NCBI GenBank assembly: GCA_030490835.1
Contig: CM059973.1
Span: forward strand, 51,836,008 to 51,900,007
Length of the DNA: 64,000 bases
Direction of reading: 5' to 3'
Source: Annona cherimola
Taxonomy: Eukaryota > Streptophyta > Magnoliopsida > Magnoliales > Annonaceae
The translations under genes were made by a program, and so were the position numbers. Below the pieces are notes generated by a model. The model did not search any database. It was given only the letters and a program-made list of their open reading frames with translations, and was not told the DNA's origin. The stretch's first letter is position 1. Each line of letters starts with the position of its first letter. This document shows positions 32,101-47,100 of this stretch, in pieces.

Positions 32101-35100
32101 ATTTTTTCATTATACATTAATAATATTTTTTCATTATACATTACATTCATCTCATCTAAGTAATGAACAGTCAGCAGTGTAAAATTGCTCCTTCAAGAAA
32201 CGCCCCACATTGATATGATACATCTTATGACCGGCCTTGCGGAATAAGTGCCTTTAAGATTCATTACCCGTCCCACCGAAAGTCTTAAAAGTGATTTTTA
32301 GACGTTCCGGATGATGGGATTCGAAAAGGGGCGCGATTTTAAAAATCTGGACGGACGGTTTATTTTGATATTTAGGGTCTGTTTGTCAATGAGTAAAAAA
32401 ATGCTAAGTTAAAATTTTTTACTTTTCAAAATTATCTTATTTTTTAAATTATTTTTGTATATCTTTGTGTACAACTATTTTATTTTTTAATTATTTCTAT
32501 GCAAGTACCACTGTACAACTAATTTATCTATTTTAATTTTATTCTTTTTATTCTTTATCATTGCTTTTATTATATTGCATCATTTTTCCTCAATTCAAAT
32601 TTTTTTTTATAACAATAAACTTTTAATTCAAAAGTTTTATCGTTTTCTAAATACATTTATTATTTTTATCAACCGAAATTATTTATAAATATTATAAACT
32701 ATTAATCTTATGTATGCAAGTCTTAGATATTTTATATTTTTTTAAGGGTGTGTTTGGACGGGGGTAAAACTTTTGATGAAAATTTTTTTTGGGTAGGAGT
32801 TGTCAAATTGATAGAGAATGATGTGATATAATAGAGGTAATGATGAGGGGTAAAGAGAATAAAGTTAAAATAGATGAGTTAGTTATATGCGTAGTTGTGT
32901 AAAAATGATTGAAAAGTAGGGTAATTTATATAGTAAAATATAAAAAATAATTAAAAAATAGAGTGATTATGTCAAACAAATACACCCTAAAATTAAAATG
33001 TATTTAATATTCTTATAAATTTATGATTATAAAATTTAGCGCTTTTTCATAGTTATCTTTTGAACATTTATATATTCATTTGTAAGTAATTTATTTTTAA
33101 TTATTTTTAATGATTTCTTGTACAATTGTTCTATCTTCTACCTAATTTAATTTTTTCATTTTTCATTGTACTTTTATTATATCATATTATTTTTTTAAAT
33201 TTTACAAGAAAAACCTTTTTTGTAAAAATTTTATCAACTACCAAAAGCACTCATAAAAAATGAGAGTGTGTTTGGTAACAACAAAAAATTGTCAATTTAA
33301 AACTTTTCAATTTAAAATTTTTCACTCTCAACAACTACCCTATTTTTTAATTATTTCTTCACATTTTTTTATACAACTAACCTATTTTTCAATCATTTCT
33401 ACACAACTACCAACACAGCAAACCTATCTATTTCAATTTTATCCTATTTATTCCTCATTATTACTCATATCATATCACATCATTTGACAACTTTTCATCT
33501 CTATAATTTTTCATCAAAAGTTTTATCCATTCCCAAACACACCCTGAGTTGGTAATTTTTCTTACGAGAAAACAACGTGACAAAGGAAAAAAAAGAAGAA
33601 ACAAGAATAAAAATTGTCCATGAAGCACATCAAGTTAAAATAGAGAATTTTTTTACATGAAACTGAAAAAATGAGTGAACCGTCATAGTTCTTATGTACT
33701 TGGTTAATATTTTATTAAGAGTGTATTTAAGAAATGATAAAAATTTTAAATGAAAAGTTTTTGAAGTGAGAAAAAATGATGTGATATGATAAGAGTAATG
33801 ATAAGAAGTACAGAGAATAAAATTAAAATAGATATGTTAGTTGTATAAATAATTGTGTAAATAAATTGAAAAGTAGGGTAGTTATATAAGATGTAAAAAA
33901 AATTTAAAAATAAGATAGTTGTGAAAGTTAAAAAATTTTAGTTTGAAAATTTTTGGTATGAAATAAACATGTCTTAAATTTAAAACAATCATAATGTTTG
34001 TTAATATAGAATATATTAAGGTGTTTTTGACATTTCTATAAATTTACCAATTTAAAATTTTTAACTATTCACAAGTATTATTTTTAAAATTATTTTTCAT
34101 ATCTTTTTAAATAATTATCTTATGTTGCAATCATGTCTTTGTAACCATTCACCATCTATGCAACTATATTATTTATGTTGTTTTTATTTTCTTTTGTCCT
34201 CGTCATTACTTGTATTATGTTACGTCACTTCTCCTATTTTAAAAAAATTATATCAAAAGATTTTTATTCAAAAAATTTAAAAGTTTTATTTACTCAAGTA
34301 CACCCTTGATTAAAATTAATACCTCCTAAGAAGTCAAAATTATTTATAAGTGAAAATATATCTGTTAAAGTTTGAAAAATAAGTGAAAATATATCTGTTA
34401 AAGTTTGAAAAATAAACATATGACCTGTGAAGTTTTTTAACATATATTTTATAATATCGTGAGTAAGCAGATGCTACTGAATACTATAATTTATGTGATG
34501 TCTCAAATTAAAAAAATGCTGAAGATGCATGGAGTAAAGAAAATAATAATAAAAGAGAATGAGTAATTATAGGGAAGATGCGGAAAAATAATTTGAATGT
34601 AACAGAAACAACTAAAAAATTAAGGTAATTAAAATATTAAATCATATAAAAGATAAATAAAAATTCAACGGAACTAAGTATATGTCGAGCTGAACAACCA
34701 GATAAATAATTGAGCCTTTACTTTGGTTTAGTTCTAGTCAATGATCTGGCAACATAATGTCGAGTTTTTTTTTCCCCTTCTTTTTTTAAAGGGAAAATGC
34801 CTTGTACTCACAAATTTTCACATGTTTCACAGATCCCTCTCAGACGCACCTTAAATTTTTTATTATGCTCACGCCGCGTGAACACAAAGTATTATCTAAC
34901 CACAGAAAAAACTATTTTGTCTATTCAGATTTTCTTAATTGAAGCTTAATAAAGAGCCACGGGAATTCTTTTCACCGGGGTGTGGAATTCTCACTTTTTC
35001 CCCCCTTCATTCTGCTTTTGATTGGTTTATGATTTTAGCCACTATGAAGAGGAGGTGGTCTTACGAGCGAAGTGTCACTATAAGCAAGCAGAAGTTGATG

Positions 35101-38100
35101 GCATCACATATAATCTCAATGACTGCGCCTTTGTCAAGGTGTGCTTTCGAAGAAATCTTGATTACTTTATTTCATTGCATTTGATACTCATTGGTAATTT
35201 CCTGTAAAAGGGTGTGTTTGGTAACAAACGAAAGTTGTCAAGTTAAAACTTTTCATTCTCCACAACTATTCTATTTTTTAATAATTTTTTCACATTTTTC
35301 TATACAACTATCTTACTTTTCAATCATTTCTACACAACTACCAACACAACTAACCTATCTATTTCGACTTTATCCTATTTATTCCTCATCATTATCCCAA
35401 TCATATCACATCATTTGATAACTTCTATTTTCTATAACTTTTCATCAAAAGTTTTATTCATTCCCAAACACACCAAAAACTACAAAATAATCTTTCTGTC
35501 TGCGGTGGTACGGATGTTGGCATTGTTCTCAGTTTGCAGCAAGGACGTTCATACATCATTGGTTCTTATTAGACTGGTCATAGGCTGGTGTTCTTCGTTT
35601 TTTATTTTATTTTATTTAGGGACGAATGCCTTTCTCGGAATTTGCCGACTAACGAGCTCATACTAAAATACATGGATTACCTTCACTTGGCCAGCGGAGA
35701 ACATATTCTTTTCAATTTCAGCTGTAATTACTGGTGACTGTGGGTTACCCACAAATCTTCTTGTGTTCTTTGTCCCCATCGATCAACCATTTGCATGACG
35801 GTTGGGCTAGTAAGATCGGCTGAAGTCTTACCTGGCATGAACATTCAAAATATTCATGCCTGGTTTCGGATTTTATTTTCCCTGGATGCATAACTCGTTT
35901 CTAGTGTGAAATCTTGCCTTGACTTGTCACGTTTGTTGTATCAATTCTCAGAGAGTTCATGTCTTTGGGGAGCATCATGAGTGAGAAATTATGTAATTGA
36001 TAGACTTCCAGTTATAAATATTTTTAGTGGCTTCGTTTCTTTACATGATCTCATTCCAGGGCGAAGAAGGACAACCTGATTACGTTGGCAGGATTGTAGA
36101 ATTTTTTGAAGCAACAAACCAAGAATTATTTTTTACAGCCCAGTGGTTTTATAAACCAGCGGACACTGTAAGAATGCTTTTACTCAGAATGATAGTGTAA
36201 TTGTTATATTCTCTCTCTCACTCTCCACCCCTTTCAAACTCACATTAAAAGTAATTAAAAGTATAAATCAATTTCTTCTAATGGGAGTTTTAGCTGTGCC
36301 ATTTCCCCCCATTTTTCAGGTAATAAAGGAACAAACAGAACATCATGATCCAAAGCGTGTTTTTATCTCAGAATTGCGGGATGCAAATTCATTGGATTGT
36401 ATTGTCTCTAAAATCAGAATCATCCGGGCCAATCCAAATGTATTTTCTTGTTTTTTCCGTACTAATTAGCTTTTTAATGTTAAGGTTACTCTTCCGTTAA
36501 ACTAACCTTTCTACTTGCATTTTGATGTAGATGGATATCGAAGAAAAGAAAAAGTGTGACTTCTATTATGACATGTCTTATTCCATACCATATTCTTCTT
36601 TCGAAAATTTGCCCTACGGTAATCATACATTTTTTGAAGATTTGCAAAATGCTTTTGTTTGCTGTTGCTTCATGTATTAATATTAGCTAGTGATACTATG
36701 TTTCTTATAGAAAATGAAGGAGTCACAAGTGACACCTCATCAACAATCTCAAGTGAGGCTCCTATTGATGGGGCAGTAGACTATGAAGAAACTTCTTCTG
36801 TGCATGGAAGTCAAAATTCTGAAATGTCTTTGTTAGATTTGTATTCTGGCTGTGGAGCAATGTCCACTGGTTTATGTCTTGGAGCCAACCTTGCTGGCGT
36901 GAATCTTGTGACAGTGAGTATGCACTTTTAATAATAATAATAGTAATAATAATAATAATAATGATTATTATTATTTTAAATTTTGTTAATGGTTTTCTAA
37001 CTCATTACATCTTTTGCAGCGATGGGCTGTGGACATAAATGAGTTTGCTTGTAAAAGTCTCAAGCACAACCACCCAGAGACTCAGGTATGCCTTTATTTA
37101 TTTATTTATTTTTTTTGAGGGTGCAACTTAGAGTACTTGTGAACTAGGTTGTAATTTGAACCTCTCTTAGATAGGATAAGATTTATATTTTCTATCCATA
37201 CTACTAAATTCAAAAAAACTAATAAGGGAAGGATTTACAACCAAATGAATGTATTGGCAATTGATGTGATTGTTTAAGAAATACCAAAAGTTCACCAACA
37301 AACACACAACGTGATCCTGATTGTTTGACCAAGGACTTAATTAGTGCTAAACACATAACAAAATTGCAGGCCGTCACCTCGACCAATCCTCTCATGGCCA
37401 TATGAACCTATTGAACATTGATCTCCACTTCTATGAAATTTATTTTCCATGTTGCTCCTTTCATTTTTAATATCTTAATGATTGATTGAAAATTCACTTG
37501 ATATATTGTATTTAAAATTATTTATATTATTATAAAAATTCTTTTATTTGTTTTGTATCACTATATATAAGCCTCATCTACAAATGTGTTTTGTAATAAA
37601 ATGATTTAATATTAAAAAATAGATAGTATTTTCAACATTTAAATCATCTAAAATATCACAAATGTGTGGATAAATGATTTTATAAAGTATTATTATGTTC
37701 TAATATATATGTAAATAGTTTTAAGTATTTTTTCTAATTAACACATGAATATACTTATTTCGAGCAAATGTGGACCATGAATATATTTGATTTGGATGAA
37801 ACCTAGTTTCCTAACTAAACAAATGATGTTAAATATAACAAATAGATAGGATTTTGCATTAATTATCATCATTTTAAAATGGAGAGATTTATGCAAAATC
37901 ACTTATATGTAATCTTGTTGAATAGAAGTGGAACCCTTTTGCACCACACCAACTAAATAAGTTATTTCCAGCTATACTCGTCTACATTTGCCCATTGTCC
38001 AGATAGTGCTTGCTATCTCTCACACATTTCCTAGCAATACTCCCTCAAATAAAAGTCAACCTAGTCCTCTAGGTTGAGATCACAAAGTCAGGGCATTAAA

Positions 38101-41100
38101 GTCAAGAGTTATTTAATAGTAGCTTTAGGTGCTTTTGTTCATGGATCTTCCTAATATTCAGTAAAGCTTTCAGTAATCTTCTTGCAGTTTTGTCACATTG
38201 TTCACACTTTAATAGTTCCAATAGTGCCCTACATTCACAGCCCGACCTTTGCTACTTAATAGTTTTATCAAATTACCATAAGAAGCACACTACTAGTCAT
38301 TTTCTTTTCAACAATGAGTATGTCTACAAACATTAAAGCTTTCATTATCCATAATGAGTTGCCATGAGAGTTTATGGTCCTCCATTCATTCAAACAATTG
38401 AGGTGCACCATCAATCTTCCTATCTTATTGCATTTAGTGCATGTTTGGAAGCAATAACACCTCTTCCCAACTGAAAATTAGATTTATTGAAAGCAAAATG
38501 ATTAAGAACATCTCTTGTCATCTTCTCCATCCCTAAGGAACAGGGGCAAGAAGTGGCTCCAACATAGTGACATAGATGAGATGATTGAAATTGCGAAATC
38601 TAGGTGCAATGAGTTTCAATGAGTGAAAACAAATGTTAGCAAGAGCCTTATTATCTACGACCATGTGTTTGTCAACAGTCTCTGCAAGTTGACAAACATA
38701 AAAGAGAGTATTATGTGGATCAACAACAATGTCAGAAACCATGAGTGAGGGGAAATAGAGAACATTGGCATTTTGTGATTAGAATACTCATCTTTGATCT
38801 TAAGAATATGAAAGGTGCCCATGCCTGATCCAATATCATCACCCAAGGAATAATGTACCTCAAATCATTGTGAGGCATTGTCATTCTTACCATCCCCCAT
38901 GATGTTGAGCATTGTATCTATCAACATTGCCCTTTGCATTGTTTAGCTCAACAATAGAATCAAAGGCCTTTGGTGAGAGAAAAGTAGGATATATTGATAT
39001 CATGTGTTCATAGTACTCATCTTTATAGTACTCATCTTTGATCTTAAAAATACAAAGAGGCTCATTCCCAATCTAGTATCATTGTTCAAAGAATGATGTA
39101 ACAAAGTTTGAGAAAATGGCTGAATGCCCTTTCTTTGTTGATGTTTCCTTTAAATAAGAATTGTTGTACAACCTATTTTAAGCAAGAAAATATTTACAGC
39201 AATTACACTAATTACTGCTAATCTAATTTTAGGTAAGAATATATACAACTATTACACAAATTATGATAGATTAGAATCTTCAAATCTCAGCCATGATTTC
39301 TGCATGATTGACAGCCCACAAATCTCTTAGCAATTGACAGCCCAGCCATGATTTCTGCATGATTTCTGCCATAATCTTAGGATTTCTGCCATAAACTGAC
39401 AGCCCACAATCTCTGCCATTGATATCCCCCCTCAAATTGATGCTGGATGATCAGAAAGCATCAATTTGGTAACCAGAAAATAATGTCGTTGTCGTGAGAG
39501 AGCTTTAGTAAATACATCAGCAGTCTGTTGATCAGTGGTGATGTGAGGTAGAGAAATGACATGGGCATCATATGCTTCACGAATAGAGTGACAATCCACT
39601 TCTATGTGCTTGGTGCGCTCGTGAAACACTGGGTTGGCTGTAATTTGGATAGCACTAGTATTATCCGCATGAAGCGGAGTAGGTTCCATTTGAGGAAACC
39701 CAAGCTCACCCAATAGACCTCGAAGCCAAACAATCTCAGAACATGCAGAGGACATAGCACGATACTCAGACTCAGTGGAGGATTTCGACACCCGATCTTG
39801 TTTCTTGCTTTTCCAAGAGACAAGAGAGTTGCCAAGGAACATGCACCAGCCAGTAATGGAACGTCGAGTATCAGAACAACCAGCCCAGTCAGCATCACTA
39901 TATGCAATCAAGTGAATAGGAGAATCCACAGGAAAGAAAAGACCGTGAGTAGAAGTGCCTTGCAAATAGCGAACAATGCGACGAACAGCAGCCAAGTGAA
40001 GGTGCCGAGGGGCCTGCATAAATTGACTAACTTGTTGGACAGCAAAAGAAATGTCAGGCCGAGTAATAGTTAGATAATTCAAGCTCCCCACTAAACGTCT
40101 ATATAATGAGGGATCAGGTAAAAAATCACCCTCATCATGACGATATTTAACATTCACTTCTAAGGGAGTATCAACAGATTGACCATCGTGAAGACCAGCT
40201 AATGTAATTATCTCCTGAATGTATTTATGCTGATTTAAGAAAAGACCAGCCGCTGTAGAGTTCACTTCAAGGCCTAAAAAATAGCGTAGAGGACCTAGGT
40301 CCTTCATATGAAAAGAGCTTTGAAGGCGCTGTTGAAGCTTAGAAATCAATTCAGAGTCGGTCCCTGTAATAATGATATCATCAACATATACTAGGAGCAA
40401 AACAATTCCTTTAGGAGTCTTGCAAAGAAACAAAGAGGAATCATATTGACTTTGAACAAAAGCGAAGCTAATAAGCGTGGATCGAAACTTATCAAACCAA
40501 GCGCGTGGAGCCTGCTTTAAACCATAGAGTGACTTTTTTAGTTTACAGACATCAGAAGAGGGTGTAGAAAATAACCCAGGTGGTGGAGTCATATAAATTG
40601 CTTCCTTAAGATCCCCATGTAAAAAGGCATTCTTAACATCCATTTGTCGTAATGACCAACCCTTGGAAGCAGCAATAGCTAGAACAAGTCGCACTGTCGT
40701 CATTTTGGCCACCGGTGCAAATGTCTCTTCATAATCAACTCCATACTCTTGTCGATTTCCAAGTGCTACCAATCTTGCTTTGTATCGATCAAGTGACCCA
40801 TCAGATCTCAGTTTAATAGAATATACCCATTTACAACCAATGGGTTTAATACCAGTAGGACAAGGAACAATAGCCCAAGTATGATTCTCTTGAAGAGCCT
40901 GAAGTTCTTCTTGCATAGCTTTCTCCCAACATACATGTTTAGTGGCTTGAGAATAAGAGGTAGGAACTGTAATATCATTTAAAATAGCAGAAAAACCATA
41001 CCTATCAGGAGGACGACTGATACGATTAGATCGTCGAAGAGCCACTGAAGTGGGTACTGGATCAGGGTCGGGAAGGATTTGCAATGATGGGGGCTGTCGT

Positions 41101-44100
41101 CGCTGATAGACAAAACCAGGTTTAAAACGCTCAAAGGAGGGAGATATATCATCAAAGCTAGGAAGAAGAACACCATGTGAAGGGAGATCCTGCTGCTGAA
41201 AATAGTACTTATGTTCAAAGAAAATCACATTTCTAGAAACACGCAGTCGATTAGTGGCAGCATCATAGCACAAAAATCCTTTGTGAGTAGTGCTATATCC
41301 CATAAATGCACACCTTACATATTGAGCTGTAAGCTTGTGACGTTCATGCGAAGGCAAATGGACAAAGCAAACACATCCAAAAGTGTGTAGCATATGATAA
41401 TCAGGCTGCATACCAAAAAGACGGAAGTAAGGAGAATCAAAATTCAATTGTTGAGAAGGTAGCCGATTAATTAGATAAACTGCAGTTGACAGAGCTTCCA
41501 CCCAAAATCTAGGCGGAACTGAGGCCTCTAAGAGTAAAGTGCGAACCATATCCAGCAAGTGACGATTTTTTCGTTCAGCCACCCCATTTTGTTGAGGGGT
41601 ATAAGGGCATGATCGTTGAGATATGATGCCTTTTTGTTGTAAGAAAGCTTGGAAATCATGTGACATATACTCACCTCCATTATCAGACCGTAAAACCTTA
41701 ATGGAGGTGGAAAATTGAGTCTCAATATAAGCCACAAAATTTCTGAAAACAGTTAACACTTCAGCTTTAGTACGCAGAAAATATATCCATGTGAAACGAC
41801 TATAGTCATCAATGAATGTTACGAAATATTTATACTGCGCATGGGAAATGATAGGAGTAACACCCCAAACATCACTATGTATAATCTCAAAACATATATT
41901 AGCACGAGTGCCATAAGTAGGAAAAGGTAACACTTTACTCTTTCCTAGTTTACAAACAGAGCAATCAAGAGATAAACTATTAGAAGAACATTGATTGCCA
42001 AGAAAACCTTGCTTCATTAGATGAGACAATATCACATTATTTGGATGGCCCAATCGTTTATGCCAAACTTCAGCCTTATTTTCAATAATAATAGAAGCCA
42101 AAGACAAAGTTCTAGGAATAATAAATTGCAATGGAAATAATCTGCCCACTTTAGGCCCCCTCGCGATCACCTTCCCCGACCCCTGATCCTGTACAAGACA
42201 ACCACAACGAGAGAAATTTACATTACAGTTATTATCCACCAACTGCCCAACTGAAATTAAACTAGTAGACAATCCAGGAGAGACAAATACATGACGAAAG
42301 GAAGGTCCAATATCACCAATGGCTGTAATTGGAAGATTACTTCCATTAGCAATATGAATATTTTGTTTACCAGTGTACTTTCGAAGATTATGCAGCCAAT
42401 CAGGTGATCCAGTCATATGATTTGATGCTCCAGAATCAACAAACCAAGGAGAAGAAACACTCTTACTTTGACCCTGAAGTCCAAGAGTAGAGAATGCTGT
42501 GATAATCATCTGTTGGACCATTTCTGGAGTAACAAAAGATTGATTTGTGTCAGCAATTGTGGCTGTAGATCTGATATTGGTAGGTTCTGAGATAGCAGCT
42601 TGAAAAGCTTGGTCTTGTCGGTTTTCTGGGCGTGTAGGACATTGCTTGATAATTTGTCCATTCTGTTTACAATAATTGCAGAATTTCTTACCACAATTGC
42701 GGGCAATATGCCCGAACTCTTTGCAACTATAGCACTGCATTTGTTCCTTTCCTCGGTTCTTCCCTTGAGCAGCATAAGCAACATTAACGATCTCAGATGT
42801 CTCCTTGGACGAACCAAGAACAGCTTGTGTAGCCATTCTTTGTTCTTCACGCAACAATTCACCAAGACATATATCCAAGGAAGGGACAGGATTTCTATTC
42901 AGTAATCCAGCCCGTGCAATTTCAAATTCTGGCCTTAGTTTCATCAAAAACTGATCACGCCTACTATCTTCATGAATTGCTCGAAGGCTGGCTAAGGCCT
43001 CATTAGGCACCTTTGAATAAACAATACCAGAATATTCGTTCCATAGATTAATAAATCCAGAATAATATTGCTCAATAGAAAGATTACCTTGACTGAAGTT
43101 ACTAATCTCAAGTTGTAGTTGAAATCGTCTTGCAGTGTTATCTTGATGATATATGCGTTGTAGATAATCCCACATCTCCTTAGCTGTACTAAAGGATCGT
43201 AAATTGTTCACCATATGAGCTTCAATAGAACCTAAAATCCAAGAGATGATTCGAGCATCCTTTGCCTCCCATTGACTAAGTTCTGTACCTTCTTTAGGAG
43301 TAGGAGCAGACCCGTCAATGTGATTCCAAAGCTCCTTCCCTTTCAGAAACATTCTAAATTGAAATTCCCATGCTGCATAATTCTTTCCTGTAAATTTGAT
43401 AGCCAAAGTCTCTGTAGACATTCTTCCAAGAAAATTATCAGCAGACATTCTTCCAAAAAGAATGAAATCTCAAAGCCAAAGTTGTTGATCAGAAATTAAT
43501 CAACCCAAAAAAAAAATGAAAGCAAACCAGAAACTTTTGGAAGACAGAAGCAAAAAACTGACAGATTCGAAGATTCAGCTAGGAAGTTCAAAGGCTGGCT
43601 TTGATACCATAACAAAGTTTGAGAAATTGGCTGAATGCCCTTTCTTTGTTGATGTTTCCTTTAAATAAGAATTGTTGTACAACCTATTTTAAGCAAGAAA
43701 ATATTTACAGCAATTACACTAATTACTGCTAATCTAATTTTAGGTAAGAATATATACAACTATTACACAAATTATAGTTTAGTGTAATAGTCATTGATTT
43801 GCTCAATTTGGAGATCATAGTTGCCTTTGTATTTGCTAGTGGAATCAACACAAGTTTCTTGTTGCAAATTGTGTCCTCGAGCTTGACACTGAATTAGTTG
43901 CCACATGACCCTATTAGGATATGGAGGATCTCTACATTCTCAAAATTTTGTCTTCTTGACTAAAATAAGGGTAGAGGTTGTCCTTCTAATGAAATAGATG
44001 GAAATTTACTGATATCTTTTTTATTCCAAAATAAAAATGGGCATACCACTAAAACCATATTGTTTGTTGTTTATTAAGATAGTAAGGTATACTCTTGGAT

Positions 44101-47100
44101 CTAACTATGAAGACAACACAAGTTAAAAGTATTACTTAGGAATTATGATCCTGTTAGGCCGGCCTAAGTAAAATTTTATTTAGGCTGGTTTAAAAAATGT
44201 ATTTTGAGGCTTTTCTAATTTTTTTATAAGCATGTTAAATTAGGTATATTAAGTTTACAAACTAAGTTTTACCATTTTTGGATATTTTAAATATTTTTTA
44301 ATTTTAAAACAAAGTGGCATTCTCAAAATTTTCATAGGCTAGAAAATTATGAGAATTTAATTGTTTTTAAAAATAAAAAATACTTAAAAATATCCAAAAA
44401 TAGTAAAACTTGATTTAAAGATTCAATACACCTAGCTTAACTTGATTATAAAAAATCTAAAAAATGCTTCAAAATACATTTTTTAGGCAGGCCTAAGGCT
44501 CTACTTAGGTCGGCGTTAAAGGATCATGCCTTATTACTTAGATGGTTGTCCATGATGAAGGATCTCCATTTGAGAAGATAAAGGAATCATTTTTGGCCAT
44601 GGTTACTGAAATCCTTGCCCTCTTCAGTGCTAGTGGTTTTTGATCATCTCTTTCAAATGATCTAGATATTGAATTCATAGAAACTTGTTTGTATCGTGTC
44701 TCTTTTGAACTATTCTTCTTATTTGAAGAGCTATTACCAATTTAGAATCGACCAACATGGATGCGAGATATTAAACTTATTAATTTGTCTATTTTCCAGT
44801 CCATACATTCATGTAGTGTTTGATATTAGGGGAATTTTTTCCTACATATTTTACACTTTTTCTGCATGATTTGACATTTTAACTAACTACTTTATTTTCC
44901 AATTATTTTTTCATATCTTTTCGTACAGCTGTTTTATCTATTTTCACTTTATTTTTTTATTTAGAATCATTATACCCTTATTAGGTCACATCACTCTCTC
45001 CATTTTTCAAAAATGTTTCTGCCAAATTTTTTTTCCTCCACTTTTTCCCAAATGCCAAACGCACCCTCAATCAATTGGGTAAATGTGACCTGATTCAAGA
45101 CAATTGTGTTTTAAGATCACCTTGATTATGCTGGGTTCATGTTAAATTGGCCTTGATTCATTTGAATTTTGTTCTAATCTTTGATTTCCTATCACCGTTA
45201 TTGCACAATCAACCCTTCTAATTGCAATCCAGTCGATTCTTTCCCTGCACCTTTGATTGGAGTCCATTGGCCACTTCTTTGGATTGAGGAGACTTTGATA
45301 ACTTTATGGGAATTGGTTTAAATTGGTTATTTCCAATGGTAATTGTAGCATTTGGAGATAGGTGACGTGGTGAAAATAGAAAGAAATTTTTCAAATCTGT
45401 CTATTCTAGGCGCAAAATTTTTGTAAAAGGGAAATAATCCTAGGATATTTTAGAAAGATTTTATTTTGTTATTTTTGAAAGATATTAGAAGATTCCTAGG
45501 ATATTTTAGAATTTGTTTAGAATAAACATGTATCTATTTTAAGTTTACTTCCTTAAGAAATTTACTTAGGGTGTGTTTGGTTGGAGGTAAAACTTTTGAT
45601 GAAAAGTTTATGGAGTAGAAGTTGTCAAATCAATAGAAAATGATGTGATATAATAGGAGTAATGATGAGGAGTAAAGAGAATAAAGTTAAAATAGATAGG
45701 TTAGTTGTATGGGTAGTTGTGTAGAAATAATTGAAAAGTAGGGTAGTTTGTATAGAAAAATATGAAAAAATAATTAAAAAATAGAGTAATTATGGAGAGT
45801 GAAAAGTTTTAGATTGAAAGGTTTTAGTTGACACTTTTTTACCCTAAACAAACACACCCTTAAAATATACAACTTCCTTTTCTAGAAGGATTTTCCTAGG
45901 ATATTTTAGAATTTATTTAAAATAAGCAAGTATTTATTTTATTTGCTAAGATTAGGTGGTATGTTCACCTATAAATACAACTCTTGTAAGCTCTAAAGGG
46001 GATCAGTTTTGAGATTTATAAAAGTATTCTCTAGTTCTTCTTCTACTTGTTCTTGCTCTTCTCTCCTTATTCATCTGTTTTTTATACCTTTTTTCTTCAT
46101 TTCTCATCTCTAGAGGTTCCTTCCTCTTTCTTCTATTTTTTTCTCTACCCATCCTACATCAATTGGTATCAGAGCCAAACCTGGTACTACTTTCACCCAA
46201 TTTCTATTACCGTTTGCTATAAAAAAAAACTGCTGCTGTCCACAAATCACTGCTGTCCATTCTATTGCCATTTTTCTGTCCACAAACTGCTGCCATCTAC
46301 AAAAACACTGCTGTCCATTCTATTGGAGTTTGCTGTCCACGAACTGGTGCTATCATTGCTGTCCATTCTGTAGCTGTTTGATGCTGCCTACTGCTGCCAT
46401 TATAACAACCTATTGATCATCGCAAAAATACTGCTAAGAAGTCGCTGAAATTACTTTCAAGTTGTCTCTTGCTAAACTTGGTAATATTGGACCTCAATAG
46501 GTACATTTTCTCTAGTTGAAAGTACTTAATTCATATCTATTTCAATCAAGTTCTTTGTTTTTGAACCTTTAAAAAAAAAGAGAGGAAAAAAAAAATTCAT
46601 TCTTAGTAGTAAGTCTTTTCTATATCAGCATAAATTGAATTTTTGAGCCACCATGCCTACTAATGCTGAATTGAATGCCGAACTCGAAGCTTTATCCAAT
46701 TCTATTGATAATCGATTTGAATCTTTAACAAACCTTTGTGATATCTTGACCCAAAAGCAAGAAAATTTTCAAAAAGAAACTTTTTCCATTCAATCTCTCA
46801 TTTCCTCAGTAAACAGGTTGACTGAGACAGAACATTCATTTCGAAATGGTCAATCACACAATACTCATGCTTCTAGTAGCTCTCCTATCATAACTGGTTC
46901 TCCCAAATCCAAACATGCATGCTAGAGGTCATCATAACCCAGAGCATTCATATATTCCAGAAATGCATACAAATTCAGAAAATCATGAAGATGATAATAA
47001 TTTTTATGAAATTGGTTTTGCAAAAAATCTTAGCACGGGAACCACCAGAGAAATTATAATATACATTTTCCACAACAACAACGGCGTGTAACTGATAATT

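Larger units (their letters stand above)
31629..35038 (+). other. intron 2 (3410 bp), MITE-rich
   Basis: Holds five Tourist-like MITE copies in close succession (listed separately) and a short direct duplication of about 36 bp near 34346-34417. No gene is seen. Confidence 0.7.
39097..43775 (-). mobile_element. Ty1/copia retrotransposon in intron 8, antisense to the gene
   Basis: On the minus strand: partial 5' LTR (43775-43610), PBS, 1338-codon gag-pol, polypurine tract, 3' LTR (39418-39097). The 166 bases shared by the LTRs differ at one position that I can see. The outer about 155 bases of the right-hand LTR are missing, along with adjacent tubulin sequence, so no target duplication remains on that side. 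Confidence 0.9.
38530..43985 (-). pseudogene. beta-tubulin pseudogene, partly duplicated and split by a copia element
   Basis: The minus strand to the right of the copia (43985-43776) reads [23 protein letters not shown], like beta-tubulin residues about 30-52. To the left (39096-38530) it reads [30 protein letters not shown], then [40 protein letters not shown] and FNHLIYVTM, like residues about 128-235. A second copy of the first part ([12 protein letters not shown].., [15 protein letters not shown]) lies at 38940-39096, so the pseudogene is partly duplicated. About 75 codons are missing at the right copia edge. Stops and frameshifts are frequent. Known from tubulin family sequence by eye only. 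Confidence 0.72.
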
